NCBI RefSeq assembly: GCF_910592395.1
Contig: NC_088309.1
Coordinates: 748,501 to 812,500, forward strand
DNA from: Lineus longissimus
Taxonomy: Eukaryota; Nemertea; Pilidiophora; Heteronemertea; Lineidae
Length of the DNA: 64,000 bases
Reading direction: 5' to 3'
A program made the position numbers and the translations under genes. Below the pieces are notes generated by a model. It was given only the letters and a program-made list of their open reading frames with translations, searched no databases and was not told the origin of the DNA. This document shows, in pieces, positions 26,695 through 41,157 of this stretch. Every line of letters begins with the position of its first letter. Within the stretch, counting starts at the first letter, position 1.

Positions 26695-29600
26695 GAATAA
26701 TCTCTTGTTTCGTACCAATAGAATGATCGATTGCTGACAACTGGGAACTGAGTCAATTGTGTCTCGAGAAACTACCATATTATATCTTTCGAGGTCTGAT
26801 TCCACTGCCATGGTTCACCATCGCAATTTTGCCACTTTCACAGGCTTCGTGGTCAGTTTTCACTGCCTAGCTAATAACTGACATTGCAACTTATCCAACC
26901 CAGTACCCCAAAATGATATGTCTATAGCTTTAACTCATAATTTTGCCTGATGTGAGCATGAATGCGTCCATGTGACGAGCAAAAACAGTTCCTTTTTGCC
27001 AAAGTGTTGTTTCGACAGGGGACGAATTACCACGGCGAAAGCATTGTTATACAAAGAAGCCCTACAGGACTAATGGGAATCGATGCAAATCCTCCAAGAC
27101 TGAGAACAGATCTCAGAAATGGTTGACATGACAATAAACCTCTGACAGATGCTTAAAATGGTTTACATCTTGCTATTCAAAAACTGCCGTGTAATGGATT
27201 TCCCTAAGTAGGTGATTATTTGTCCGTCTTAACAATCGATAGAGCACTCCGCGTATTTCGTTAAGGCACAATATTTATCCTGCTCGAAAAGCACCAAGTG
27301 TAAAGACGTATACTTTTGCCTGCTTCTTTATTGATGCGATTTGCGAAAAAAAAACAATTCCGCAATTTTAGTTTTGGAGTTTCCCAAGTTTTAAATCTTT
27401 ACTTTAGACAATCGAGGGAAAGCATATTTTTTAGCTGTGAATAGTTTACGTGGGAATTCTTTGTGAGATATATCCTGAGATCGATCTGAATAGTTCTGTG
27501 GTAGAGTTGAAATTAACACCACTCTGTTGCATCTCTCTACTGAAATCGATATCATCCGGTGAAGCTCAAATTCCAAAACAATCTTGAGTTTTGGCTAACA
27601 TTTTAAGTCCATCATCCTGGTGTAACATCTGCCAGTGTTTCCCACACTATTCCCAAGGGATAAGGTGACCACAAACCGAACGTCCATTTGAAGTCTTATC
27701 TATTGTAGGGGAAACATCGCACACAGAAACACTTACATACTGCACCTGTTTCGATTTTGAGATGTGCCACTGCCATGGTAATTATTTAGACAACGAACCG
27801 CTACTGTGAATTGATTTCTGATATCAAAGGCAATCTCTCAACCTTCTTGTTTGATCATCAGTGTTATTCTTTTTCCACCATGTCTCTTGAACAACAAGAT
27901 TGTACAGTACCACACAATAGCCGTGAAACCTTATTAAGCACTGCTATTGGTCGTCATGATCGTTCCTTTGTGAGGTTGCCTTTTGTAATAGGACAGTTCT
28001 TACAGCGCTCTTCGTTCTGTATTGCTGCAAATAAGTCTTTCATGGCTTGCTCGTTTCATCGAAAAATGCATCTTTACGAACGATTGACCAACAGCTTATT
28101 CGCCCACCAAAGCAGCTTCGGCACATACTTTGTCTACATATTCTTAAGCAATGGCGATTTGAGGTTGGAATCAGGCTCAATACCTCACATGCTATGCTAG
28201 CTTGGGGTTCGGGTTGGAGTCATCAATACGTGTCTTGATTTCATGTATCCAAAGATCAAACGGGTTCTACGTGTTTGTATCCTAGGTCTGCGTATCCCAT
28301 TTCTGCGTGCGTGTGTGTGAGCTTCTCCTCTTACATTGGATGTCGCTGTTTACATCTATCATTTATTTCAGACAAATGGTGTACATGTTGTAGGCTATAT
28401 TTCCTGGATCAAAGTGTCCAATTGTGAGGACGGGTACTGACTTTTTCGGTTGCGTACTCCCCCACAGCCTGGCCTTAACCATAATCCTAACTCTCCTCTA
28501 GCACACAGCTGTGGAGGGATATGTGCTGCCAGGTTTATGCTCTGAGAAAGGCTATTATGTTAAAGCCCCTGCCAATTCTGGTGAACTGGTTACGTTGACA
28601 GGCAATATTGTTGTGTATCTCAACAGCTCCCTGACCTTACGCAGTGAGAAAAGCTAACCATAACAAGCAATTTCTAATATAAGACTAGGGAAATCACCAA
28701 CGAATTGATTTCCGATAAATCCATTACGTTAGTTTATCTTTCCGCCAAAGTGTCCCCACTGGGAACAGACTCGGACTTCTTTGCTTCTCTTCATCCTTCA
28801 CTGTCTGACACCTGCTCTTAAATTGCAGATCATCGATTTGGCAGGATTGAATCAAAGAACGTCAATAGATTATGCAGTATCAATTAAAAGGTTGGTCATA
28901 AAATCATTTATGTCAATTAAATTTCAATACAGGAAATGTGATACTATAAACCAAACCCATTCAATATCTATTGGAAATCTGACAAGTGGCTATCAGTGTT
29001 GCTTAAAGTACAAGTTGAAGACCTTCGTAGTATCAGTTGGTCTTGGTCATATAACTGTATTTCTCACACCTAACGCACAAAAATGATAGACGTTATCACT
29101 GTTATTTTTTGCTCGTCAATGTGAAATTGATGAGGATTGTCAAGATCAGTTGATAGTCAGACGATTACAGAAATGTTAGTCGAAGGTGTAAGAATCTTAT
29201 TGCCCAGCCATAAGTTTGTGGTGTTTGTTGGTAATACTGAGAAGGACGATGCAAAAAAAGTCCATTTTATCCACTTACCTGTGCCAGTGTTACGATAGGT
29301 CTTATGGTGCTCTTTCAGTGGCAGTCGCGTGTTGCAGGCTGGCAATGAATTCCAATAAAACCAATTAGGAATTGCCATGCCTACATCTAGTTAAAGGTAA
29401 ATCTACTTGCAATGTACTCTGATATCTAATTTAGTGAGAGGTATAATCCTGTGACACTTCGTATGTCCCGGCATACCTGCTATCGATCTGCGCATTGCCG
29501 CTGATGAAGGACCGATGTCATCCCATGAATAACTGCGGAATAGAGCAATGCAATGGGGCATCTCATGTTGATGACATTAGCTACATGGCTCTATATGCCA

Positions 29601-29768
29601 AGACAAGCCCCATATCAATCCATCTCCATCATGTCAATCAGTGGTGACATGCCAACACTCATCGCTAACAATCAACATCTATATATTAGGCTAGGAAATT
29701 CCACAGTTGCCCGTAGTTATCAATGCCTATCGATGAATGTTTCTTTGAGGCAAATTTGTCATGCTACA

Positions 29769-29957
29769 GATGAAAAAAAATTTAAGTCGAAATTTTATTT
29801 CACTTGTTTTTTTTTCTGCTCAAAATGAAAAAACATCATCAGACCCAAAAATATTTTGGCTTTGAAAATTTTTCAGAATTTTGAAAAAATTCAACTCTGA
29901 AGGATGAAAACTTGTTTAAGTCCAAATATTTTTTTCACTTGTTTTTCTTCTGCTCAG
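29769..29957. repeat. Diverged direct repeat, 134-bp spacing, AT-rich
   Basis: GATGAAAAAAAATTTAAGTC at 29769 and GATGAAAACTTGTTTAAGTC at 29903 both continue through TTTCACTTGTTTTT to TTCTGCTCA. The intervening sequence is very A/T-rich. It is a partial old tandem duplication. Confidence 0.65.
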
Positions 29958-32900
29958 ACAAGTGCATGGTGTCCATTATAATTATCAGTGATAGATTGGT
30001 GTTTAGGCGGAGCCTGCCGTGAGTCTGTGTTTCCAGGAATGCGTTGTATCAATGTATGTCTATTGTGGTGAATAACAACAATCAAATGACCACATGCGTC
30101 ACGCATTATGTGGTCTACGTGTAAATAATGCATCAATCATGACGGGGCCAGACATTATGGAGAAATCAATAAGAAAACGCTTTATCAAATGTACTCGATT
30201 GAATCATCTGTATATCCGCGTACTGGTAAATATTCATAGGCGTATACTTTTGCATCATCGCTGATATCTTACTGGGTCAATTCAGGGATTGATAACTTTT
30301 TTGTCGGGAAGAAATCTCCCATCCACATTCTCACTACCACATTCCCACTAGCCTGCGGTGCTCCACTCCTCACTATTCACTGTCTGACGTTAAGTTCAAA
30401 TAGCTTGTTTTGGCTTCAGTACATTTAAACCATTCTTCAATGCGAAGTCGCATTGCTGATTCGTGATCAAGAATAGAAACTAAACTCTCTGTTGACATCA
30501 TTGGGTCATAATGGTGGTATGTACATGATCAATACATGAATTTGAAACTCCAACTGTACTTAGCTTGTGAATGAAGAATGAGTAAATATTAGACTTGAAA
30601 TCGACTAGGCTTGATAATGTCAGAGCCCAAGGGAGGTTCACACCAGACGGCAAAATTAGAATGTCCCGATATGCTGTTCCTATCTGTTGCTGACGGATCA
30701 TCTGATGGTCTCAGTTACGCCTACACTCATGGTGAATAGTTTAGATGGGCGTCCAAATAAGAGGATCGGTAGATTATTATGCATACAGAGGTACCCATGA
30801 TAGGGTTCTAAGATACGGTCTTCTAGATCTCCTGAATTCACCATCAGGAAAGCTCATGCGAATTTGGTTAGTTTTTTGTCGTTCGGACAGTTCATATAGC
30901 TCGGCTGCGTATTCGGTGACCTGATCATGAAGAAGTCTAGATATCTAGTCTGGTCTGATGTCCAAGTAATCAAGTCAACTTAAAATTTCATAAACCTGGA
31001 TTGACGAGTCTTGACGAGTCGAGTAGTTCCTGGTGTTTTCCACCTTAAAAAAATCCTTTACCTTTGCGCCTACTAAGTAACTGGCATTTTGACAAATTGT
31101 CATTTCGTCTGGTCTGTTTACAAATCAGCAATTTTAACAACGGATCTGTCCATACCAGCTGATATTCCACTTGATTAATCGAAAATTTAAAAGTTAACGG
31201 AAAATGAATGAATGTATCAAGAATACCAAGCGCAACAAGTGATGCATCATTTATTCCCAGCTTTCGTTGCCGGGAGTAAAAAGACGATATGTATCAATTC
31301 GCGTTATCCTCGAAGCACATCTGTAGCCGACCCGAGAAGTCAAATTGTGCCGTGAGACTTCAAGCTATCAGTTTTCGTCATCTTCTCTTCGTCTACATTG
31401 GGGATTATATGGATACGCTGATGTTAAATACCTTAATCCAACCCCACCGATGTTTTGAAGTGTGGGGTCGTTGAGATTTTAACGGTAGTGTGTGCTTTCA
31501 TAAGGCGACACATAATGCGAACCGGGACATTACGATTCTGTTTCCTCTACGAAGAAGAAATTAATCATTTGATTTTGAAATTCCATTATTTTTTCTTACA
31601 ATAGAGGAAGCTCTAGTTTCAGACTGTCCGCGTTTCACACAAATACACTTGTCCTCCGGCGATGATCGCATCGCCACAGGATGCCAGTGGCGCATATTTA
31701 TTACCTCTATCTTCGTCCAACACATCTACATACTGTGTCTGGCAGTGTAAAGCACCCACAGTAGATCTACAGACTATGCTACGTCGGCTGATGTGCTAGC
31801 GGGAGTCAAGCTGTACCCCACACAGTCATTAAGCCAGGCTAATGCCGATCTACAGTCGTCCATCGATTTATCGATCAGTCACGGGACAATCAGATAAACC
31901 ATGGCTCCTTCCTGTTAAATCACCGTCAGGTTAAACGGAAGCGTTTCCTCATGCGCCCAATGTTGGCGTGGTGATTATTGTGAAACCTCCCTGGTAAATA
32001 TCAAAACGGTCACACGAGCCAAGCAATCGCCTGATCATGATCAATTAATACGAAATCGACGAATGTTTAGATGTGCACTGGGCTAGTTTAGCTTTGATGT
32101 TTAGACATCAGTGCATTTGCTTGTCGAAGGAATTTTATTCTGTTGACCCCTTCACTCTTAGAAGAAATGACTTCGATACATTAGACACCAATATCACTCA
32201 GAGTAAAACAGATTATAGGAAACCACAACGAATCCCTGAACCATTACGATAAACCGATAGACACCCTATTTCTTAGCCACAACCGTCAAATTCCATCGGT
32301 AGAGTTTAAATGAAAGGTTTCTGAGCTCAAAATGAATTTCCGTCGGCAAAATCGACGGCGATGTTCGTATTTAATCATGTCATGTCTGACATCAAACATA
32401 GCGCTAATATAAGAAAATCAGTGTGTATGCTCGAGATCGAATAAAAAGATGGCCTTGTTCGTGCCAGCGGCAAGTGTATTTAATATAATTCAGAATCCGT
32501 GAAGGCGCGTTTTACATGTTTAAGCATTTAAGGTTCGTTAGAAACTTCACTGCGGGAGCAACCATGTACACACAGAGTTGTTTGACTGTCGTGCACCTAT
32601 CTTTGGAAGCATACGTCAGAAAAGGAAAGATAACGAAATCGCGTTTCGTCGCCTAATTTCACCACAATTCGCCTTTCGGTCATTCCTCGTTCGCTCAGGA
32701 TGATCGAAGACTTATCAAACCATTTCAGTGGCGCAATATCCCTTTCACGCCCTGACTACAGCCACTCAGGATAGGGAATCGGCCAGACTGTCGTGATTTT
32801 CCTGACGTCAAAAACCTGTGCTTTGACATGTGAGTGTCTGGAAGCGTCTAAAAGTAAATTACAATTCTCCTGGAGGTGAGAAGTTGTCAGGGCTCCTGAC

Positions 32901-33699
32901 AATACCTGATATAAGGTGTGGTGGTGCTAATGAATCCTGCGTACAAAGATGAACAAATATTCACATGTATCTCCCGCATCAGGGCTGGTAAAACTGTCTA
33001 TGAAGTGTGCATTCTGTACACACGCACAATGACAAATCTGCCTTCTCGGAAACGGAAATCTGTCAATCAATCTTTCAGCTAATCAAGTTACGAAGCAGGT
33101 CAATGTCAAGCTGATAAATCAGGTTGTAAAGCAACTCAATGTCACAGGAATGTCATTTCAGTTATAAAGGTCCTAGCGGTCTCAAAACTCCAATCAGTAA
33201 ATTTGGGTCCGGAGAAACTAAAGCTTTGAGTGATTCTGTCTTTGCTAGACTGCTAGACAGCATTCCCTCTTCCAGTTTCTATGACCGCATACCATGTGCC
33301 ATCTCCTGCTGAGAGGAGATTGAGGGATTATTGGATTATCGCAAGTCAGGTCTGATAAAGGGAGATGAATTCTTTTCATTTGGAGATGAACGGATGACCG
33401 GGTGAGGGAGGCGGGAAATCTACATTTCAGGTCATGATCAGGTCCAATGGAAGAATGCTCACTGAAATGAAATAAGGAATGTAGCCTATAGAAAGAAGAC
33501 GATAGTACATTGTAGTATATCCTACTGTACACAGATGTGGGCATTGAAGAAAGATTTGCCAAATACTATTCGCCCAATGTAAGGACAGTAGCATAAGTTG
33601 GGAATTGGATCTGACCAAATTTCTTTGTCATAGATCATCAGACATAAGGGGTCCTGCATACAAAGACTAAGCTGATCTGAAATTGGGGAATTGTTACCC

Positions 33700-33995
33700 T
33701 CAAACGGCCAATTAACGCCATTTGACCTCTGAGACCTTAAAAAAAAGGTAAATTAAAAAAACCGTATGAAATTTGATGCATCCTTACTTGGAGTACCTAC
33801 CACAAAAATCTCATTGAAAACGAGTCATTATATAGGGCAACATCACAATTTTATGTTTTCAGCGTTGGTCCTCTAGTGGCCAAACCGAGAACTAGATCAA
33901 ACCAAAATTCAACCACAACGGTCAGCAAAGTTTCAAGTTAATATATCTAGCGGTTTCGAAACGTGCTACTGTTTTTGAGATATAAAATAGGTAAT
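33700..33995. repeat. Possible interspersed repeat fragment
   Basis: The stretch has the style of a family of noncoding interspersed repeats common in marine invertebrates: TTTGACCTCTGAGACC near the start, then TGATGCATCCTTACTTGG, ACCTACCACAAAAATC, and near the end AGCGGTTTCGAAACG with TTTTTGAGAT. No terminal repeats or coding are visible and there is no second copy in this window, so the call depends on remembered resemblance. Confidence 0.3.
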
Positions 33996-34806
33996 GGGCA
34001 TCATACTCAATCGGTAAGTCAAAAATTAGCGTAACTGTTCAAAAATAATAAGATTTGTTTGGAGTATTTCAAGTCATACAAAAAGACGACAAGAGAAATT
34101 CGACTTTACCGATACAAATTGATCAATATCATCGTGTAGTAGAGTACATATGACTGTCTGACGATTCTTGGATTGAAAGGAGAAGATGTGTTATTTTAAT
34201 CGACTTAACTTCGCTGTGTGTCAGCGTCATTACGTGACAAGCACGAGTAATTAGACAGAGTAATGTCGTCGTCAACGCAAGTAACACAAAGAATCCAGTA
34301 AATTAAGAACTACAAATTACACAACTGCTCTCCAGAGGTAATTCAATTAACATTTATTGGCTCGTTTGAAGATGTTTTTCGCCAGGAGTAATCGAGACTG
34401 GATGTTATGAGATTATTGAGCAGTCACAGTAATCAGTCAGCAGCTGCATTCAGTAGGTTTTCCTGTTGCCCATTGTTTATATATTTCACAATCTTCAAAC
34501 GAAATCGACATAACAACAATACGAACTGTAATTATGGTCCAATATAATTTGAATCCCCAAAGTTAAGAGGGTGGATTGCTAGGTCAGGTGACCTCGGTGT
34601 TTTGATTGATCGTTACCACAGAAATAATGGGCATCGAAATGGCAAAGGACTGATCGATTTTAATCGCTTCTAGTTGATCGCGAGTTGATTGCTTCGCAGC
34701 TCGTTGTGAACTTTTATATCGGTGATTATCTGAATGTAATATGCTATAAATTAGGAGTCAAAGCAGCTGTTTTTCACCAAAATGCCCAGAGGTTATGAAA
34801 TATGGA

Positions 34807-34846
34807 ACTGGCATGAATACGATACCACTGGCATGAATACGATACC
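34807..34846. repeat. Perfect 20-bp direct tandem duplication
   Basis: ACTGGCATGAATACGATACC occurs twice back to back without a mismatch, suggesting a recent slippage event. Confidence 0.9.
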
Positions 34847-36763
34847 TCGTTCATCCTGTTTCAAACTGTCAGTTGCCCTAGTTAGCTCTGTGACCATTCC
34901 GAGTTCCCAGCCACATCTTCTTTTTAACTGACAATGTTTTGAGCTGCCTCAGTATATACAATGGGTAGATGCATTATTTTGTGTACGATGGGTGAAACCT
35001 GTCAAAAAATCTCCCTCCTGAAAATTTGCGAAACTAGATGCTATGCTGGTGGGCTACCTCAAACCTCTTGGGTCCACCCGTGCAACTGAAACTGAAGATG
35101 AAAACTAACCCGATGGATTATGATTGCCTCCGAACAAGCAAGACAAGCTCATCCTTGCTTTATAAATGGCAGCAAAGTCTAATGCGACGATACCACCAAA
35201 ATTCTCTCGTGTCTCTCTCGACGACTGTCTTGGGGCTTATAATGAAGAAAATCAATATTCTGGGTGGTATTCCCGAAAAATAAAAAGACAAATGCTAATT
35301 ATAGAGCGCTCTGACATATCACTGATCCGGCTTAGATACATGTAAGTATATGTAACAGTACAGCTAAACTCTCTGAACTATCTTATAGTGTAAGTGTGGG
35401 GTATGGTTTAAATGATCAAATGCCGTGTAATGAGATAGTCTTCTAAAGTTTAATGACTTTGTGAATATCGGGTGAAGAAAAATAAAAAGAAGGCGCTTAT
35501 GAAGTTGAAAATACCAGAGATGATATGTAACAAACGTATCCTAATGTTGGTTCCTGATACAAGTTATATATTCTTTCTCGTGTAAAAGTAGCTGAATTTC
35601 AAAAAAGTGTTTGACCCAACACACAGCTGTGGAGCTAGCGTGTCTGTAATGAAAGGGTTTCGTACAGCCCACCTCATCCATTGACAAAGTAGTCGAGTAT
35701 CAAAATGGCCGGAGTAGCCCCATTACGCTTTCAAATGATTCGTCAACATCTTAGTGGGAAAGTACTTCTTGCAACAGATAGGCTATTTACATTCATGACA
35801 TGAAATGAATGGTTTATCTGTTTACTGTCGCGTCTTATAAAAGCTTATTGCTGATGACGGAAAAAAACTTCAACGGTTTCGGCCAAAACTACGTCTTTGC
35901 TTTACGGAGCGGTACGACCGTTTCCGGTAAACACTAGGCTGCCCTCCGCCAGGTGAAAGGAGCGCGTTTCACTGGACAAATTTTTTTTGCCAATGGCGTT
36001 CTCTCTTGAATCTACATCAGCTAACACCGCTACCGCACAATAACCGTGTCAGTGGTAGAAACTCCACTCCAGTTGTTTGATGTGTTAGGATATCCATTAA
36101 CCCAGCATCCGAGGAATTCTTTAACTCAATTAAAGTTCCCACTCAACATCTTGGGATACTACGGTATGGACACCGCACCTGTACATGCCGAAGAATTCAA
36201 AAACCATGGCCAGTTTGCAAATTGCAGGTGAACGACCGGTTCCAATCGCCAAACCTTGTATCGGACAGAATTGGAGAGAAGACATGATAATTATTTGTTC
36301 TATGTGATCAAAATGGCAACAAATAAATTATCACGGACGCGTGATGTGCTGAAAAGACGCAATAGAGACATAGTCAACTTAAGAAATGTACAAATGGATC
36401 ACGCAATCGCTGGCGGCCATACGTTATTCATGCCGCGTGTGCGAACCTTTTTTGTGATAGGAGATGATAATTCCTTTTGCAAACCCGACAGATTGGTTTT
36501 TAAGGAGAGAAATCTTTCTTAATCGTGCTATTGTGGAAAACAACATCTTTAACTGTCAGTATGAGGATCCCGAACAAAATTTTCACACTCCAATGGTGCT
36601 TTTTGCAAGCGTTGAACCAATGCTTCAAATACATCTAGTGCCGATGTGATACCCATTACAGGGATTCGTACGGTTGCTTTATAAAGCCAATAATTAATTT
36701 TCAGTGGAAGCCATGCTGTTGAACATGTCTGAGAACGCTATTAATTCGCCAGGATCACAATGG

Positions 36764-36790
36764 CGCTGGGCGCCCTGATGAGACCCAGCG
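36764..36790. repeat. Short GC-rich hairpin
   Basis: CGCTGGG and CCCAGCG flank a 13-nt loop within AT-rich intron. It is the only clear structure in this neighbourhood. Confidence 0.55.
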
Positions 36791-39700
36791 AGTAAAGCTT
36801 TAAACTTAACAGAGTACTCGGGAGTCTGACTCTTGTTAAAGATTTCTTCTGATTGAGCGAAGTCTGATCTACCTCACAGTGCCTTAGTGGAAACACTCAA
36901 TTGGTCCATTCATAAGACAAATTCCAGTTCAGCTGTTGGTTTAGAACCAGCAAGCATTCCACATTGAGATAATAACCTTACGCATGAATCAAGGTACAGC
37001 TTCGAACAGCCTCTAGCGTGCTTCTCAAAAGGTGTTGATTTACATTATGTTTTGTCTCACGGAGATTCTTGTCATGACTTTTATTTTTGTACAGTGTAAA
37101 TAAAAACATCGTACAACTCTTAGCCATTCAATCCAATCTGGCTATGAACATGATGAACTCCGTTGCCTTGTCATCTGACGAGACAACAAATGCAGAGCTC
37201 GTGCTAAGTGCCCCAAGATGCCGTCTCCTCAGTATGTCCTGCTTTGGCAACCACAGGCCATTACTACGTCTCATTATATGTAGACTGCACTCATGAAACC
37301 AAGAGATGAAAGCAAAAGACTGTTTGAACGACTAAGGTACGGTTTATCTTAATAGTACCGGTCATAAAGCACCTACTCTATGGATCAAGGCTCCATCAGA
37401 ATGATATGTCAGCATTAGATGATTAAATGAACAAGGAGAACGAGTAAGGTTTTATTAATTACTGGTAATAAAATGTTCGTACCGCATAGCCAGCTAATAA
37501 AGGAATTATAGCCAAATGGTACGACTGAAGTCACGGCATTAATGGGTTACAATCAGTGCGTTGGACCACTACATGGGCTTACCATGTCAATTTTATGTCT
37601 GTCAAAGTGAATCGCGCTCATTGATAATAACAACGGTTTCCTCGGGCGTTTTACACACGTAAGAAAGTAATCCGTGTATTATCAGTTGAACAGCAGTCAG
37701 TGATTATCCCTAGCTGTTAGTCAAGAGGGTGTGTCCGACTGAACTGGCAACGTACGCAATTAACGTTATTTTTTATTAACCTTTAACTAAGAAGACTGAG
37801 CCTGGTTCTCTCCTCTGTAGCATGGCCCCTTAGACAATATTGGTTTCATATTAGGGACGCGTGTTTAAGTGTGGGTTCACAGCGTTCGTAGAGAATACTA
37901 ATGACATTCAACCAGGTATTGAGAGAAAGCAGTCAACATTGTTAACAGCAATTAGTTCAGAACATCCACCCCCCTTGGTTGATTACAAGAAGAGAAGTAT
38001 ACGTCAGTGAGTTCGCCTGGTTCATTTATCTGTCATTTATCACAAATCAATCAAGGCTTTTGTACTGCGTGTTTTCATGAAGAAGGTGATACGCCACACC
38101 CCTAGCGGTTCAGACGTACATGCACACATATACATAGAATGTGGATGTCCTTGAAGTCAGTATTGGTTTCAAAAAAAGGAACTGTAGTTTGAAAACCGTA
38201 CTACAAAGCCCTTTGTTCAATGATATACAATGAGCCGTTCCTCAGTGAACTCAAATTCGTGCAAAGCAATATGCTCTGACACAAATATTGATTGAGTGTA
38301 CGATACCAAGGCCTGCTGTGGAGGCATGGTAACAAATTAAACAAGACTACCTTTTCAACTGTTGAATCTATGGCTGTATTTACAAGTAAATCTGTCCATG
38401 ATTGGGAGCTGCATTTAATTGAATACTATCTCAGCAATTATAATTTCTCAGAGTATAAACAATGCCCTTGGGAGCCATGGAAGAGACTCTCAATAGCCTC
38501 ACTGTCATTACTTTAGGCGTACAAACGAACCTGAGTGCAATCTCAATGGCACACTGCACATCTTACGTTCATTTATCACGTCAGTGTTGATGTGATCGCC
38601 CAGCAGAGCTGTCGTATCACCATGGGAGTTAATAACTGAGATTCCTCTTTGACACTAGGTAGTAAATCACCGTCGTAATTTCATGGCATGGCCGTTGCTT
38701 TAGACTCGTCTTACACGTTCATCAGCTCAGAGATCGCTGCATCAGAGACTATCCCAAGCGAGAGATTCACCACAGATAAAGTTAATTGGGAAACGAAATG
38801 AAAAATAATTGAATTTTGCTATGTAATAGTGGAACATCACAACGGCAATTATTACAAACGTGACTCTAGCGGTAATGAATAGCGGCAAGTGATTGGCTGT
38901 AAAAACAAGGCTCGCATATCATAATTGGCGTAATATTAATAGGCTAACAATTAGCAGCCTGATTAATTTCGTTCAGCCGTCCAGTCGTGTGATGTCAAAT
39001 ACTTTGCTTCCGAAATGGAGATATTTTTCTTGTCGTAAATGTATACGTCGAAACAGTTTGCAATGGTGCTTTCTGAAGGCTATGTATGGGCATGAGCCGT
39101 ATTGCGTACTCAGATGTAATGTTATTCACCAGACTGTTGTATGTTGTGATGGTATTTGTGAAAACACCAGGTGTCGTGAGACTACCGATATACAAATGAC
39201 AACATGATTCTGTCTGATCCGTCTAGACTCGCGGCTAGGGTTAAAGCTTTTGGCTAATAGCCACCTTAATTAGCATGCTAACAGACAACCATTTACTTTA
39301 TGGATATTGAAACAAGGCACTCTCTAAGTTTGGAGGCTGGATGTGTCGATGATGATTGATTGGATATCGAAACTGACCAGACAGTGGGCCATCTCATCAC
39401 TGTACGCGATAGTATTACTCTACACTAGGCAGGCTTCACCAGAGCTACCAACAGCGAAGTAGGAAAATCTGTAATTGTATATAATCGACGATTCTCTTGT
39501 GTTTGCATCTGGTGCAGCTCTATAGGCTGGATGCACTCTCTAACCATAAGCAATTATCGTGCATGTTTGCAATCATCTCTGGACTGATATAAGGTTATAC
39601 CAGGTTATTTTTCCTATTAGAGTTATTCTCTGAAGAGAACAGTTCTAAAATTCCGAAAGTACGACGCCAGACTGCCACTGATTATCATTGATTTGGTAGG

Positions 39701-40520
39701 TTACCCTCAAGAGAGTACTGGTTCCCGTGTGCAATTGAGTTGGACGGCCTTTACGCGTACTTCTGTTCTCTTTACGGAATATCCCCTGTAGCTTGTAACA
39801 TCTGTCGTAGTTTCCCAATGAAATGTGATAGTTTTGCTCAGTACATTCAACTTTTTTAGCTCAAGTTTCTTCCGGAATCACCAATCTTCCTCCGTCACCC
39901 ACCCCCGCCAAATAATTCATTAACGACTACCGTACTAACGGGTTTACCATGTTACCAAACGGCTCAAAGCCCTGTGCTCATTCACCAGAGAGTGGGGCTC
40001 CAGTGGTTCAAAACAACTTAACCAATACATAAGTTTTGTTTGTTAAATAGAGTCTGATTAGAAGTCTATTGGACTTACACTAAAAAGATAACGCTAGTTA
40101 AAGTTTGTTTCAAGTACACTGTAGTTTTGAACTACCGGCCCTGGCTACTTCTTAAATTGAAATCGCCACAGCAATCGTTTGAGATTTATGGCTATAATAG
40201 ACACGGGTCTGGTCAGAAACATAAAAGTAAAAATGACGCTGAAAGTGTAATTCAAAATATTTATTTCAGAACATAGAAACAATACAATACAAAAAAATAT
40301 AATATATACGTAATTAACAGCAGTTTGAATCAATCAGTTCCGGCGGTCCTGCCGACACATCATGGTTCTCTTGATGTAGAATCTCCGTTCAGCGACCTCG
40401 GCTGACTCTGAGAAGGCACACCGCGCAACAAGACACAACAACGCAATTTCTACCGAACTTAACGAAATGTCCTCACATGACACCCGTTACCGGTACTCTG
40501 ACAAACAGTCAGACACACTA

Positions 40521-41157
40521 CAATGCCAAGAAGATAGACCAGCAAAAAGCAGACCAAAAGTATTCCCGGACAAAGCAAAATTCGGTGGCAGTAATGGAAG
40601 GATAGACCAGCACACAGCTAATCAAAAGCTTCGCCGCACACAACGGGATTCGGTGGCAGAAATGCCGAGATAGACCAGAACACAGCAGGAATCTGTGGCA
40701 GTAATGCCGAGATAGACCAGAACACAGCTAATCAAAAGTGTCTCCGTACGCAGCACGATCCGGTGGCAGCAATGCCAAGATAGAAAGGCAGCATACAGCT
40801 AATCAAAACCATCCCCGCACACAACAGGATTCGTTGGTGGCAACGCCAAGATAGACCAGCACACGGCTGATCCAAAGGTCTTCGCACACAACTGGATTCG
40901 GTGGCAGCAATGCTAAAATAGACCAGCACACGGCTGATCCAAAACATCCCCGCACACAACAGGATCCGGTGACAACAATGCCAAGATAGACGAACAGACA
41001 GCTAATCCAAACCATCCCCGCACGCAACAGGATTCGGTGGCACCAACGCCAAGATAGACCAGCAGACAGCTAATCCAAACCATCCCCGCACGCAGCAGGA
41101 TCCGGCGGCACCAATGCCAGGATAGACCAGCTCAAAGCTAATCGAAAACATCCCCGG
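40521..41157. repeat. Tandem array, about 68-bp unit, roughly 9 diverged copies
   Basis: GGATTCGGTGGCA-type landmarks recur at 40646, 40689, 40756, 40826, 40894, 40962, 41030 and 41098, mostly 67-70 bp apart, with one short 43-bp copy. Shared blocks are CCAAGATAGACCAGCA, CAGCTAATCCAAA and CATCCCCGCAC. Earlier diverged copies start near 40521 and 40578. The array is more GC-rich than its surroundings. Open frames on the minus strand (Cys- and Trp-bearing, repeating CAGMxWIS) are products of the repeat, not a recognised protein. Confidence 0.9.

Noticed and set aside
29318-29378. NWFYWNSL translation resembling HCN RFYWD at the start of S1
   Set aside because: Only FYW matches; there is no following transmembrane segment, so it is not a duplicated S1 exon.
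40145-40333. Hydrophobic 62-codon minus-strand frame as a membrane protein
   Set aside because: AT-rich DNA in this frame yields Phe/Ile/Leu/Tyr by composition; no start context, splice sites or homology seen.
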